Positions 1-6,790 are shown, counted from the first letter of the stretch. The stretch is DNA of 32,493 bases from Sporomusaceae bacterium UBA7701 (GCA_002482545.1 DLGF01000001.1:1-32493), one strand, 5' to 3'. A program made the numbers and translations. The notes: a model not told the origin generated them from the sequence alone.

Positions 1-657
1 CGGCATCAGGAACGGCTTGTCGGTCGCCCGTTCCGGCGTGGGGATGTATTCGTCCACGTTGTCCATCAGTTCGAAAATTTTTCCGCACCATTGGCAGTCC
101 CGCTTCGCGCAGCCGCACTCGAGCGCTTTCACCGCCGAGCCCGCGATGACCGGAATGTCGTCGCCGGGGAATTCGTAGCTGGTCAAGAGTTCGCGAACTT
201 CCATTTCCACCAGTTCCATCAGTTCGGGATCGTCAACCATGTCGGCCTTGTTCAGAAACACAACCATGGCCGGCACGCCTACTTGGCGGGACAGCAGAAT
301 GTGTTCGCGCGTCTGCGGCATCGGGCCGTCAGCGGCGCTTACTACAAGGATCGCGCCGTCCATCTGGGCAGCACCGGTGATCATGTTTTTGACGTAGTCC
401 GCGTGGCCCGGGCAGTCCACGTGCGCGTAATGCCTCTTGTCAGTTTCATATTCTACGTGGGCCGTGTTGATGGTGATGCCCCGTTCCCGCTCTTCCGGCG
501 CTTTGTCGATCTGGTCATAGGCCATGAATTCCGCTTTCCCCTGTTTCGACAATAGCAGTGTGATAGCCGCGGTCAACGATGTCTTCCCATGGTCTACGTG
601 ACCGATCGTCCCGATATTGACGTGCGGTTTCGTTCTCTCAAACTTTTTCTTTGCCAT
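1..657 (-). CDS. tuf: Elongation factor Tu, 5' part (truncated by window edge)
   Basis: EF-Tu is the GTPase that delivers aminoacyl-tRNA to the ribosomal A site in the cytoplasm. The 219 codons present read MAKKKFERTKPHVNIGTIG at the N-terminus, then show G1 GHVDHGKT (about residues 18-25), G2 ERGITIN, G3 DCPGH, G4 NKAD and the G5 region GSAV, so the whole G domain is here and domains II and III lie beyond position 1. The start ATG at 657 follows the Shine-Dalgarno AAGGAGG. A Cys-rich stretch (C181, C183, C188, C191, pattern CxCx4CxxC) sits after the G5 motif, where most EF-Tu proteins have a short acidic segment. The gene lies downstream of five tRNA genes on the same strand but behind a hairpin terminator, so it probably has its own promoter in 660-750; I could not place that promoter confidently. 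Confidence 0.98.
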   Translation of the reverse strand, partial: MAKKKFERTKPHVNIGTIGHVDHGKTSLTAAITLLLSKQGKAEFMAYDQIDKAPEERERGITINTAHVEYETDKRHYAHVDCPGHADYVKNMITGAAQMDGAILVVSAADGPMPQTREHILLSRQVGVPAMVVFLNKADMVDDPELMELVEMEVRELLTSYEFPGDDIPVIAGSAVKALECGCAKRDCQWCGKIFELMDNVDEYIPTPERATDKPFLMP

Positions 658-751
658 AGTACGTCCTCCTTAAACCGAGTAAATTCGGGTTTGGCTACAC
701 TAGTATTTTACAGAAATGAGATATTCTATAAATCAATGTAAATTCCCTGCT

Positions 752-780
752 AAAAAAATAAAAACCTCGCCGCTGCGAGG
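752..780 (-). terminator. Intrinsic terminator after the tRNA cluster
   Basis: Read on the minus strand, a CCTCGC/GCGAGG stem is followed by the T-rich run TTTTTATTTTTTT. It lies just after tRNA-Met and before tuf, so it should end or attenuate tRNA transcripts before tuf. Confidence 0.8.
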
Positions 781-793
781 TCGATTTACGTTG

Positions 794-870
794 TGGTGGC
801 GGCGCAGGGATTTGAACCCCGGACACTTCGGGTATGAACCGAATGCTCTAGCCAACTGAGCTACGCCGCC
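794..870 (-). tRNA. tRNA-Met (CAT), elongator
   Basis: The minus strand folds into a full cloverleaf with acceptor GGCGGCG/CGCCGCC, D-loop GCTCAGTTGGCTAGAGC and anticodon loop TTCATAC (anticodon CAT). The CCA is encoded at 796-794. The sequence closely resembles elongator tRNA-Met of Bacillus rather than initiator or Ile2 tRNA. It is the last tRNA of the cluster. Confidence 0.95.
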
Positions 871-877
871 AATCCAA

Positions 878-953
878 TGGAGCTGATGACCGGGATTGAA
901 CCGGTGACCTTATCCTTACCAAGGATACGCTCTACCTACTGAGCTACACCAGC
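878..953 (-). tRNA. tRNA-Thr (GGT)
   Basis: Minus-strand cloverleaf with acceptor GCTGGTG/CATCAGC, anticodon loop TTGGTAA (GGT), T-loop GTTCAAT and encoded CCA. Fourth of five tRNAs in transcription order. Confidence 0.95.
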
Positions 954-996
954 CCGTGTATCTTGTCGGCCCATGAAACGCGGCCGATAACAAGCA

Positions 997-1072
<76 letters not shown>

Positions 1073-1079
1073 ATATGAA

Positions 1080-1164
1080 TGGTGGAGGGGGCTGGATTCG
1101 AACCAGCGAAGGCAAAGCCGGCAGATTTACAGTCTGCTCCCTTTAACCACTCGGGAACCCCTCC
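1080..1164 (-). tRNA. tRNA-Tyr (GTA)
   Basis: Class II tRNA of 85 nt with a long variable arm. Acceptor GGAGGGG/CCCCTCC, anticodon loop CTGTAAA (GTA), T-loop GTTCGAATC and encoded CCA. Confidence 0.95.
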
Positions 1165-1186
1165 GGATTAGCATTATTCAGTTTCA

Positions 1187-1262
1187 TGGAGCTGGCGAGA
1201 GGAATTGAACCCCCAACCTGCTGATTACAAGTCAGCTGCTCTGCCAGTTGAGCTACGCCAGC
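1187..1262 (-). tRNA. tRNA-Thr (TGT)
   Basis: First tRNA of the transcript. Acceptor GCTGGCG/CGCCAGC, anticodon loop CTTGTAA (TGT), T-loop GTTCAATTC and encoded CCA. Its 5' end lies about 23 nt downstream of the predicted start from promoter P1. Confidence 0.95.
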
Positions 1263-1291
1263 GCAGATGAACGATCACAGTGACAAAATTT

Positions 1292-1320
1292 ATTATATAA
1301 TGATCGCTGGTTTATGTCAA
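1292..1320 (-). promoter_or_regulatory. Sigma-A promoter P1 of the tRNA cluster
   Basis: Perfect consensus on the minus strand: TTGACA (1320-1315), 17-nt spacer, TATAAT (1297-1292). It lies directly upstream of tRNA-Thr(TGT). Confidence 0.9.
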
Positions 1321-1379
1321 TACCCAATTCCTGCTTTATTGCCGCTGCCGCCCAAGCCTGCCCAGCCTGACGAGATATA

Positions 1380-1408
1380 AGTATATCATATCGCCCCCGG
1401 TCTGACAA
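1380..1408 (-). promoter_or_regulatory. Sigma-A promoter P2 of the tRNA cluster
   Basis: TTGTCA (1408-1403), 17-nt spacer, TATACT (1385-1380) on the minus strand, 88 bp upstream of P1. This gives tandem promoters in the 163-bp gap between uppP and the tRNAs. I see no terminator for uppP in that gap. Confidence 0.7.
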
Positions 1409-1425
1409 GAGGGAAATAGTGACAC

Positions 1426-2223
1426 CTATCGCAGGAAGAAGTAATAGTAGGACCAGCCGGCCAGAATGAACCGGTAGTAAGCAAAAGAGGCCAGCGTCGA
1501 GGTATTGAGAAAGCGCAGGAACCAAAGAATCGAAGCATAGGCCACGGCGAAAGCCACGACGAAGCCGATGCCGATCATCTGCAGGTCCCCGCCGCTCAGT
1601 TGATCCAGGTTCTTCACCAGATCATAGATACAGGCCACAGCCATAAGCGGAACGGCAATAATAAAGGAAAACTCCGCGGCCGCGGTCCGACTGAGGCCAA
1701 GCAGCAAACCGCCGGCTATGGTCGATCCGGAACGGGAAAAGCCCGGCCATAGCGACAAAACCTGAAACAAACCCACGAAAAACGCCTGCGCCAAGGTCAT
1801 GTCGTCGACCTTCCGGGTCACCGGCCTCTTGGCGATCTTCTCCGCCGCCAGCATGATCACCGCTCCGGCCACCAGTCCGATAATGACCGTAAAAGGACTA
1901 AACAAATACTCTTTGATCGGCTTATGCAGAAAAAAGGCAATCCCCATGACCGGCACAATCCCGGCGGCGACATGAAACGCGGAAAGACCGCCGGTGATGC
2001 TCGGCCGTCTCATATCCAGCATTCGCCGGAATTTATCCCGGTACAGGATGAGTACCGACAGGATGGCCCCCAGTTGAATGAATACCTGCAACACGCTGGC
2101 CTCATTGCCTTCGTAGCCGAGAAGCGAACCAACCAGAATCATATGCCCGGTGGAGGAGATCGGCAGAAATTCCGTCAAACCTTCCACGATGCCAATGATA
2201 ACTGCAATTATGCTGTCATTCAC
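1426..2223 (-). CDS. uppP: Undecaprenyl-diphosphatase UppP (BacA)
   Basis: This integral membrane phosphatase recycles undecaprenyl pyrophosphate to the carrier lipid used for peptidoglycan synthesis; extra dosage gives bacitracin resistance in this family. The 265-aa product has about eight hydrophobic segments. It carries both family signatures: GLTEFLPISSTGH near residues 15-27 (E14, E18 and the SSTGH loop) and PGFSRSGSTI in the middle, which together form the active site. I chose the GTG start at 2223 because GGAGG lies 7 nt upstream; an in-frame ATG at 2259 has no ribosome binding site. It is the last gene of a leftward group behind the Nudix and DUF421 genes (38-bp gap), a plausible envelope-linked operon. 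Confidence 0.95.
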   Translation of the reverse strand: MNDSIIAVIIGIVEGLTEFLPISSTGHMILVGSLLGYEGNEASVLQVFIQLGAILSVLILYRDKFRRMLDMRRPSITGGLSAFHVAAGIVPVMGIAFFLHKPIKEYLFSPFTVIIGLVAGAVIMLAAEKIAKRPVTRKVDDMTLAQAFFVGLFQVLSLWPGFSRSGSTIAGGLLLGLSRTAAAEFSFIIAVPLMAVACIYDLVKNLDQLSGGDLQMIGIGFVVAFAVAYASILWFLRFLNTSTLASFAYYRFILAGWSYYYFFLR

Positions 2224-2261
2224 CCTATTGCCTCCTCCCGGAATCAGACCACATTTCACTA

Positions 2262-2780
2262 TTATACACGATCGGGACTCGAAAGCAAGGCTCGCAGTTC
2301 ATCAATAACCGCCTGGTCGGTCGGAAAGGCCAGCGGCGGGAGCGCCGCCAAAGAAAAGTAGTCGAGAGCGTCGATATCATCCCCGGGCCGGAGTTCTCCT
2401 CCCACCACCCGGGTAAAAAACCAGATGCCTACCGTATGAACCTCGGGATTATGCCAGTTGGACCGGACGGAGCACACACCGGTCACTTCCACCTTCAGGC
2501 CGGTTTCCTCCAGCACCTCCCGCTTTACGGCGTCATATACGTCTTCATCATATTCCACATACCCGCAAGGTATGCACCATAAGCCGGGGCGGGTGGAAGC
2601 CGCCGACCGCCGGCCCAGCAGCAGCTTGGTTCCTTCCCTTATAATCCCGGCAACTCCCGCGACAGGATTTTCATATAACACATAGCTGCATTGACCGCAA
2701 ACCAGCCTCGACCGGTCGGCAAGCTTTCGATAGGCCAACCGGCCGCCGCATTTCGGGCAAAACCAGAACCGTTGCTTCAC
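2262..2780 (-). CDS. Nudix hydrolase with N-terminal zinc ribbon
   Basis: The product (172 aa) begins with a zinc ribbon (C8, C11, C28, C31) and then carries a complete Nudix box at residues 73-95: G-x5-E-x7-REVLEETGL. Nudix enzymes hydrolyse nucleoside diphosphates linked to another moiety using Mg2+ bound by the box glutamates. The zinc ribbon plus Nudix layout recalls NADH pyrophosphatase (NudC), but the protein is shorter and I see no clear NudC specificity motif after the box, so the substrate is unknown. The start is GTG at 2780 with only a weak AAAGGCGG ribosome binding site. It sits between the DUF421 gene (78-bp gap) and uppP, on the same strand. Confidence 0.9.
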   Translation of the reverse strand: MKQRFWFCPKCGGRLAYRKLADRSRLVCGQCSYVLYENPVAGVAGIIREGTKLLLGRRSAASTRPGLWCIPCGYVEYDEDVYDAVKREVLEETGLKVEVTGVCSVRSNWHNPEVHTVGIWFFTRVVGGELRPGDDIDALDYFSLAALPPLAFPTDQAVIDELRALLSSPDRV

Positions 2781-2858
2781 CGCATCGCCGCCTTTCGTCC
2801 CTTGGCCTCGCGGGGAGGCCGAATGGCAAAATTCGCCGTCCGCCCGGCCAATTCCTGT

Positions 2859-3563
2859 TCAATGCAGGAAGGTGCCCGTTTCCGAAACATCTTCTTTCAC
2901 GACATGCATTTGCCTGCTCTTATCCATGAAGGCCACGAACACCTCGTTCAGGCGGTCGCCGTATTGGTCCCGGAAGTCCGCAATCTGCCGTTCGGTAAAA
3001 CCCAGTTTCTGCAGCACCTGCTCCTGAAGCTCCCCCTCCATGATAACCGGCACCAGCACCTTGTTCGGAGCGACTTCAACCCTGAGCTGGGAAGGCGTCA
3101 CCGGCAGAAACTCCGCTTTTTTCAACACGCTCAGCTTTCCTGTCGGTTCGAGAATAGCCAGTTCGACCTCGCAGATGTCAAACACATCCTTTTCCCTCAA
3201 CAACTGCAGCAGCATTTCCGCCGTTATCCTCGCCTTGCGCAAATTAGCCTTGATAAACTGGCCGTTTTCCACCACGACGGTTGGCTCAAAGTTCAGCCGG
3301 CAGTAAAGCGGCCGGCTTTTCAGCGTAAGCCAGCTCACGGCAATCTGCAGCAGGCCAAGCACAACCAGCGCGATAACCACCTGCGCCACCTCGATCCGGG
3401 GGTCGACGATCCCCGCACCGGCCACCGTGCCGGCGGTGATCGAAATCCCGAAATCAAAAGGAGTCATTTCCCCGATCTGGCGTTTGCCCATGGCCAGCCA
3501 AGTGCCGAGCAAAACCGCCATAACCACCAGGACCGTAAAGGTAATCGTGCCGAGTTTCTCCAC
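2859..3563 (-). CDS. DUF421 (YetF-type) membrane protein
   Basis: The 234-aa product has two or three N-terminal membrane segments (about residues 5-25, 38-54 and 60-80), then a soluble domain with the conserved stretch PTVVVENGQF and LRKARITAEMLLQLLREK, typical of the DUF421/YetF family. In spore formers such proteins are often membrane proteins of unknown biochemical role, some linked to spores and to the YetF/SpoVAEa-like fold. The GTG start at 3563 has a strong GGGAGGTG ribosome binding site. It heads the leftward group with the Nudix gene and uppP. No substrate can be named from sequence. Confidence 0.85.
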   Translation of the reverse strand: MEKLGTITFTVLVVMAVLLGTWLAMGKRQIGEMTPFDFGISITAGTVAGAGIVDPRIEVAQVVIALVVLGLLQIAVSWLTLKSRPLYCRLNFEPTVVVENGQFIKANLRKARITAEMLLQLLREKDVFDICEVELAILEPTGKLSVLKKAEFLPVTPSQLRVEVAPNKVLVPVIMEGELQEQVLQKLGFTERQIADFRDQYGDRLNEVFVAFMDKSRQMHVVKEDVSETGTFLH

Positions 3564-3731
3564 CCTTTCACCTCCCTGATCTTCTCCGGTTAGTGTGGGC
3601 AGCCGTTGGACCGTTTATGTCCGGCCCTCTTTGAAATAAGTTCCGCGGGATGCATGGCTCCAGGAGGCACCGCCGGACATACGGCCGCTCGGAGTCCCTG
3701 CTCCCCGTGGGCCGGCGGACCGTCCGACAGA

Positions 3732-3763
3732 ACGGCCGGGTCGGCAAAAGCCGCCCCGGCCGT
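3732..3763. other. Long GC-rich hairpin between peroxiredoxin and DUF421 genes
   Basis: A 14-bp stem with one mismatch (outer arms ACGGCCGGG/CCCGGCCGT, inner CGGC/GCCG) closes on a 4-nt loop. It lies 26 bp beyond the peroxiredoxin stop but lacks a T-tract on either strand, so a terminator role is uncertain. The rest of the 225-bp gap 3564-3788 is GC-rich with no convincing gene or promoter. Confidence 0.6.
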
Positions 3764-3788
3764 CACGCCTCAACCTCTTCGGTTCGCC

Positions 3789-4325
3789 TTACAACGTCTT
3801 TTCCCCGGGCTGCCAATTCAGGGGGCAAAGTCCTCCGGTCTGCAGGGCCTGCAATACGCGGAGAGTCTCGTCCACGCTGCGGCCGACGTTGAGATCGCTG
3901 ATCACCTGGTATCTCAGGATGCCGTCCGGATCAATGATAAACAGCCCCCGCAGGGCTACACCCTCATCCTCGATCAGAACCCCGTAATCCCGCGCCACCT
4001 GCTTGGTAATGTCGGAAGCCAGCGGATACTCCAGTCCGCCCAGTCCGCCCTCGGCCTGGGGCAGCTTGATCCAGGCCCGGTGGCTGTGGACGCTGTCGAC
4101 ACTGACGCCCAGGATTTCCGCTCCCGCGCCGCGGAAATCCCGCAGCCGGGCATTGAACCCCCTGATTTCGGTCGGGCAGACAAATGTAAAATCCAGAGGA
4201 TAGAAGAATAGTATCAGCCATTTTCCCTGGTAGTCGGAAAGCTTGGCCACATGGTCAAGCGTCTCCATATTCTTGGTGGTAGGCATTGAGAAATCCGGAG
4301 CCTTCTGGCCAACTTTTGCTGTCAT
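3789..4325 (-). CDS. AhpC-type 2-Cys peroxiredoxin
   Basis: This thiol peroxidase reduces H2O2 and organic hydroperoxides in the cytoplasm, being recycled by thioredoxin or AhpF. In the 178-aa product the peroxidatic cysteine is C50 in DFTFVCPTE and the resolving cysteine is C167 in GGLCPLNWQPGEKTL, the typical 2-Cys layout. The start ATG at 4325 has the ribosome binding site AAGGAGGT. No ahpF or thioredoxin reductase gene is adjacent. The leader is AT-rich and contains a TTATTAATAA palindrome that may be a PerR/Fur-family site. Confidence 0.95.
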   Translation of the reverse strand: MTAKVGQKAPDFSMPTTKNMETLDHVAKLSDYQGKWLILFFYPLDFTFVCPTEIRGFNARLRDFRGAGAEILGVSVDSVHSHRAWIKLPQAEGGLGGLEYPLASDITKQVARDYGVLIEDEGVALRGLFIIDPDGILRYQVISDLNVGRSVDETLRVLQALQTGGLCPLNWQPGEKTL

Positions 4326-4364
4326 AGGGTAGGACCTCCTTCAAGCAATTACGCTTTCTATTAT

Positions 4365-4374
4365 TTATTAATAA
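4365..4374. promoter_or_regulatory. AT-rich palindrome upstream of the peroxiredoxin gene
   Basis: TTATTAATAA is a perfect 10-bp palindrome within a longer A/T run about 40 bp upstream of the start codon. It resembles part of a PerR/Fur box, but only 10 bp are symmetric. Confidence 0.3.
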
Positions 4375-4434
4375 TAATTCTCCGTATCTTGAATTTTTCC
4401 TCCTTCTCCCAGCTTATTATGACATATTTTTTTT

Positions 4435-4472
4435 AAAAAATACGCCGATCCACAAAGTATGGATTCGGCGTA
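4435..4472 (-). terminator. Intrinsic terminator of the BrxF-like gene
   Basis: On the minus strand, ACGCCGA/TCGGCGT plus an inner TCCA/TGGA extension forms a stem with one bulged base, followed by TTTTTT. It starts 6 bp after the stop codon of the 4478-4942 gene. Confidence 0.85.
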
Positions 4473-4477
4473 CTCAG

Positions 4478-4942
4478 TTATCCTATTTCGATGACCTTGA
4501 CTTCATCGGCAGGGTACCGGTGCGGTTCGCTCTGACCCAATTCCAGGTAGGTCAGGCTTCCGTCCTCGTAGGCCCCGGGCCAGGCGGCGATCAGCGTGTG
4601 CTTCCTGCCCAGCTGTTTGAGAATCGCCAGGGGATCGAGATTGAGCATCGGTGTAAACAGGACTTGGAGATTGTCCAGCAGGATTACTTCCGCCTGCAGA
4701 CGGGTAAGGATTCCTCCCATGATCTGGGGAGCTTCCTGCGGCCTGGCCTTAGGAACCAGTTCCAGCAGCTCGTCGGTCACCAGTTCCCGACAGTTGATGT
4801 ACCGCCAGCCCCGGTTGGTGGCGAGTTCGCGCATCATCTTACTTTTTCCGCTTCCCGGCTTTCCTACAACAAGCACAAGCCGGTCCGGAGCACCCTCGAC
4901 TTCCTGCACGTAATCAACAATCATCTGAACAGCTAACGGCAT
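4478..4942 (-). CDS. Orphan BrxF-like P-loop ATPase
   Basis: The 154-aa product has a Walker A motif GKPGSGKS at residues 27-34 and a Walker B-like ILLDN around residues 87-91. A C-terminal signature follows: LDPLAILKQLGRK (102-114) and AAWPGAYEDGSLTYLE (119-134). This signature matches my recollection of BrxF, the small P-loop protein of type 3 BREX phage-defence systems. The other BREX genes (brxC, pglX, pglZ, brxA) are absent here, so its role is unknown. I chose ATG 4942 because AAGGGGGG lies 6 nt upstream; an in-frame ATG at 4987 has no ribosome binding site. A small uncharacterised gene lies upstream on the same strand. Family assignment is from memory; the P-loop NTPase call is firm. 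Confidence 0.75.
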   Translation of the reverse strand: MPLAVQMIVDYVQEVEGAPDRLVLVVGKPGSGKSKMMRELATNRGWRYINCRELVTDELLELVPKARPQEAPQIMGGILTRLQAEVILLDNLQVLFTPMLNLDPLAILKQLGRKHTLIAAWPGAYEDGSLTYLELGQSEPHRYPADEVKVIEIG

Positions 4943-5026
4943 GCATGGCCCCCCTTGGATAGCGGTAGTATAGTATTCTAAATACATACTTCGGCAAGGT
5001 GTTTCATAATCCTCTCGATATTGACA

Positions 5027-5057
5027 AAAAAACTACGGCGAGCCGGAAAGGATCGCC
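5027..5057 (-). terminator. Weak terminator of the 5033-5347 gene
   Basis: A GGCGA/TCGCC stem that overlaps the last codons of the gene is followed on the minus strand by TTTTTT. The stem is only 5 bp. Confidence 0.4.
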
Positions 5058-5347
5058 CGGCCGTTTACGCTCCCGGCCGGCGGACGGCAATCAAGAGCCA
5101 CCCGGCGGCAGTCCAGCGTGAACCGAAGAACCAGTTGATCTCCCCGATAACAAAAATACTCGTCCGGCACAATGTAGATAATCAGGTCAACGTCATCCAC
5201 CCTGGCGGCTCCGCCCGCGAATTCCACCGTGAGGTCATGGGCGGAGTAAAACGCCAGCCGCGTACCCACCCGCTGATTGGCAATCACCTCAGGAGTCAGG
5301 TCGACGACTTTTGCCGGGTTTCCCGGACTTTTCACCAGAAACTCCAT
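5033..5347 (-). CDS. Hypothetical protein, 104 aa
   Basis: I do not recognise this protein. It is mostly beta-strand-like, with alternating hydrophobic segments (RLAFYSAHDLTVEF, DVDLIIYIVPDEYFCY, QLVLRFTLDCRRVALDC), no signal peptide and no membrane segment. The ATG at 5347 has a good GAGGAG ribosome binding site 8 nt upstream, which supports it as a real gene. It lies 90 bp upstream of the BrxF-like gene on the same strand with a weak hairpin between them, so the two may be functionally linked. This is inference only. Confidence 0.65.
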   Translation of the reverse strand: MEFLVKSPGNPAKVVDLTPEVIANQRVGTRLAFYSAHDLTVEFAGGAARVDDVDLIIYIVPDEYFCYRGDQLVLRFTLDCRRVALDCRPPAGSVNGRAILSGSP

Positions 5348-5452
5348 CCTGTTCTCCTCTTTAGTATAACTAAATTCCTTTTCCCCGATAACCTTATTCT
5401 ATCGTACCGCCGGAAAGGTTTTCCGCCGAGCCGGCTCCGGCCGCGGCAAATA

Positions 5453-5461
5453 TGATATAAT
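5453..5461 (+). promoter_or_regulatory. Extended -10 promoter
   Basis: TGATATAAT (TG-n-TATAAT) lies 41 bp upstream of the TTG start at 5502. No -35 hexamer is evident at the normal distance, as expected for an extended -10 promoter. Confidence 0.55.
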
Positions 5462-5501
5462 CAATTCAGCGATCGATCGCATGAAAGGGTGGGGAGGCGC
5501 C

Positions 5502-5861
5502 TTGCGCAAATTTGCCTGCGGCTGCGGCCGGAACGTCCGCGATGTCTATTACAAGAATGGGGAATACCTGTGCGGGAAATGCTTCTGGCAGGACTGTGAA
5601 AGCCCCTATGACTACATTATCAACCTCCTGGCGGCCCGCGGCCTGGCCATCACCTTCAAAAACGAACCGGTCTTCCTGCTGCGGCAGTTTAGCGCCGACG
5701 ATCTGGCTGAGAAGGAGTCGCTGGTCAAGCCGACCGCCGACTGGATTGTCCTCAGCGGCGACAATTTCTGGCTGAACTTCACCGGACGGACCGACCAGCT
5801 CCGCAATTATCTGTCAAGTTATACGGTACGCAAAAAAGGCTGCTCTACCAAGGAGGACTAG
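5502..5861 (+). CDS. Hypothetical Cys-rich small protein, 119 aa
   Basis: No known family is recognised. The N-terminus has a possible zinc site: C6 and C8 (CGC), then C24 and C27 (CGKC) and C32. The remainder looks like a compact alpha/beta domain (NEPVFLLRQFSADDLAEKES; WIVLSGDNFWLNF). I prefer the TTG start at 5502, which follows GGGGAGG by 4 nt; an in-frame ATG at 5481 has no ribosome binding site. It is transcribed divergently from the 5033-5347 gene and converges on sigH, sharing a bidirectional terminator with it. Codon use looks like that of its neighbours. Confidence 0.7.
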   Translation: MRKFACGCGRNVRDVYYKNGEYLCGKCFWQDCESPYDYIINLLAARGLAITFKNEPVFLLRQFSADDLAEKESLVKPTADWIVLSGDNFWLNFTGRTDQLRNYLSSYTVRKKGCSTKED

Positions 5862-5863
5862 GA

Positions 5864-5895
5864 CAAAAAACGACACCCCATCGGGTGTCGTTTTT
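5864..5895. terminator. Bidirectional terminator between the Cys-rich gene and sigH
   Basis: A perfect ACGACACCC/GGGTGTCGT stem with a CATC-type loop is flanked by A6 on the left and T5 on the right, giving a T-tract in both directions. It ends 2 bp from the sigH stop codon. Confidence 0.92.
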
Positions 5896-5897
5896 CG

Positions 5898-6641
5898 TCA
5901 ATCATCGACGCTATCGTTATAATCATCAAGATCAGCCTGGATTTCTTTGTTCAACCCGGCAAGGCCCTTGTAAACGCCGCCGAGATCGCCTTCGTCGCTG
6001 CCGCGATTGTCGAGGTACCGTTCCAGCTTGCGCTTTACGCGCTGAAGCGCATTATCGATCGATTTAACGTGGCGGTCGAGTTCGACCGCAATCTCCTGAT
6101 AGGATTTGCCATCAAGATAGGACATCAGCACTTTCCATTCCAGGTCACTCAAGATTTCGCCCATCTTCTCTTCGATGTCGACAAATTCCTCACGGCTGAT
6201 GACAAGCTCTTCCGGGTCAGAGATTTTGGAACCGGACAGCACATCCAGCAGCGTGCGGTCGGAATCCTCGTCATAGATCGGCTTATTCAGCGATACGTAT
6301 GAATTCAAAGGAATATGTTTCTGACGGGTCGCGGTCTTGATTGCCGTAATAATCTGGCGCGTCACGCAAAGTTCAGCAAACGCCCGGAAAGAGGACAATT
6401 TGTCGTTGCGGAAGTCCCTAATGGCCTTATATAAACCGATCATGCCCTCCTGGATGATATCCTCGCGGTCTGCCCCGATGAGGAAATACGACCGGGCTTT
6501 GGCGCGAACGAAATTGCGGTATTTGTTGATCAAATACTCCAGTGCGACTGTATTGTCGTTGTCTTTGGCGTCGATTACGATTTCTTCGTCAGTCATGTTT
6601 TCGAAACAACTGTACAGGTCGCGTTGGGTATTAACCCGCAT
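5898..6641 (-). CDS. sigH: RNA polymerase sigma factor SigH (Spo0H)
   Basis: SigH directs transcription of early sporulation and stationary-phase genes in endospore formers. The 247-aa product shows the sigma-70 core-binding region (DREDIIQEGMIGLYKAIRDF), the region 2 DNA-binding part (SSFRAFAELCVTRQIITAI) and a C-terminal helix-turn-helix (LDGKSYQEIAVELDRHVKSI) of region 4. After region 4 comes an acidic tail of about 30 residues ending DYNDSVDD, longer than in Bacillus SigH (about 218 aa). The ATG at 6641 follows GGGGG by 7 nt; a GTG one codon upstream is less likely. The gene has its own sigma-A promoter and a 97-nt leader containing an inverted repeat. Confidence 0.93.
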   Translation of the reverse strand: MRVNTQRDLYSCFENMTDEEIVIDAKDNDNTVALEYLINKYRNFVRAKARSYFLIGADREDIIQEGMIGLYKAIRDFRNDKLSSFRAFAELCVTRQIITAIKTATRQKHIPLNSYVSLNKPIYDEDSDRTLLDVLSGSKISDPEELVISREEFVDIEEKMGEILSDLEWKVLMSYLDGKSYQEIAVELDRHVKSIDNALQRVKRKLERYLDNRGSDEGDLGGVYKGLAGLNKEIQADLDDYNDSVDD

Positions 6642-6686
6642 CACATCGCCCCCACTCTTCAGTTTTGCCCCGTCGAAAAAGAAAAT

Positions 6687-6705
6687 GCACTAAACAGGTT
6701 AGTGC
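6687..6705 (-). other. Inverted repeat in the sigH leader
   Basis: GCACTAA-5 nt-TTAGTGC, followed on the minus strand by ATTTTCTTTTTC. The stem plus T-rich tail resembles a weak attenuator, and its dyad could also be an operator. A related ACTAACAGGT sequence occurs in the promoter spacer. Confidence 0.4.
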
Positions 6706-6737
6706 CCGCTCGATTGTCCACGTCACTTTCAAACCAA

Positions 6738-6766
6738 ATTATAACCCACACCTGTTAGTTAGTCAA
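6738..6766 (-). promoter_or_regulatory. Sigma-A promoter of sigH
   Basis: TTGACT (6766-6761), 17-nt spacer, TATAAT (6743-6738) on the minus strand, about 97 bp upstream of the sigH start. It gives sigH expression independent of the upstream operon. Confidence 0.85.
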
Positions 6767-6790
6767 GCTGTTCTTGGCGGGCGCAGCCCG

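Noticed and set aside
660..750. TTAGCA-17-TATAGA as the tuf promoter
   Set aside because: Both hexamers match the consensus poorly, and other weak pairings in the same A/T-rich stretch are equally good.
4943..4987. Upstream ATG of the BrxF-like gene as the start
   Set aside because: No ribosome binding site before 4987, while AAGGGGGG is well placed before 4942.
5348..5380. TATACT before the 5033-5347 gene as its -10
   Set aside because: It is only about 10 nt from the start codon, so the transcript would begin within the ribosome binding site.
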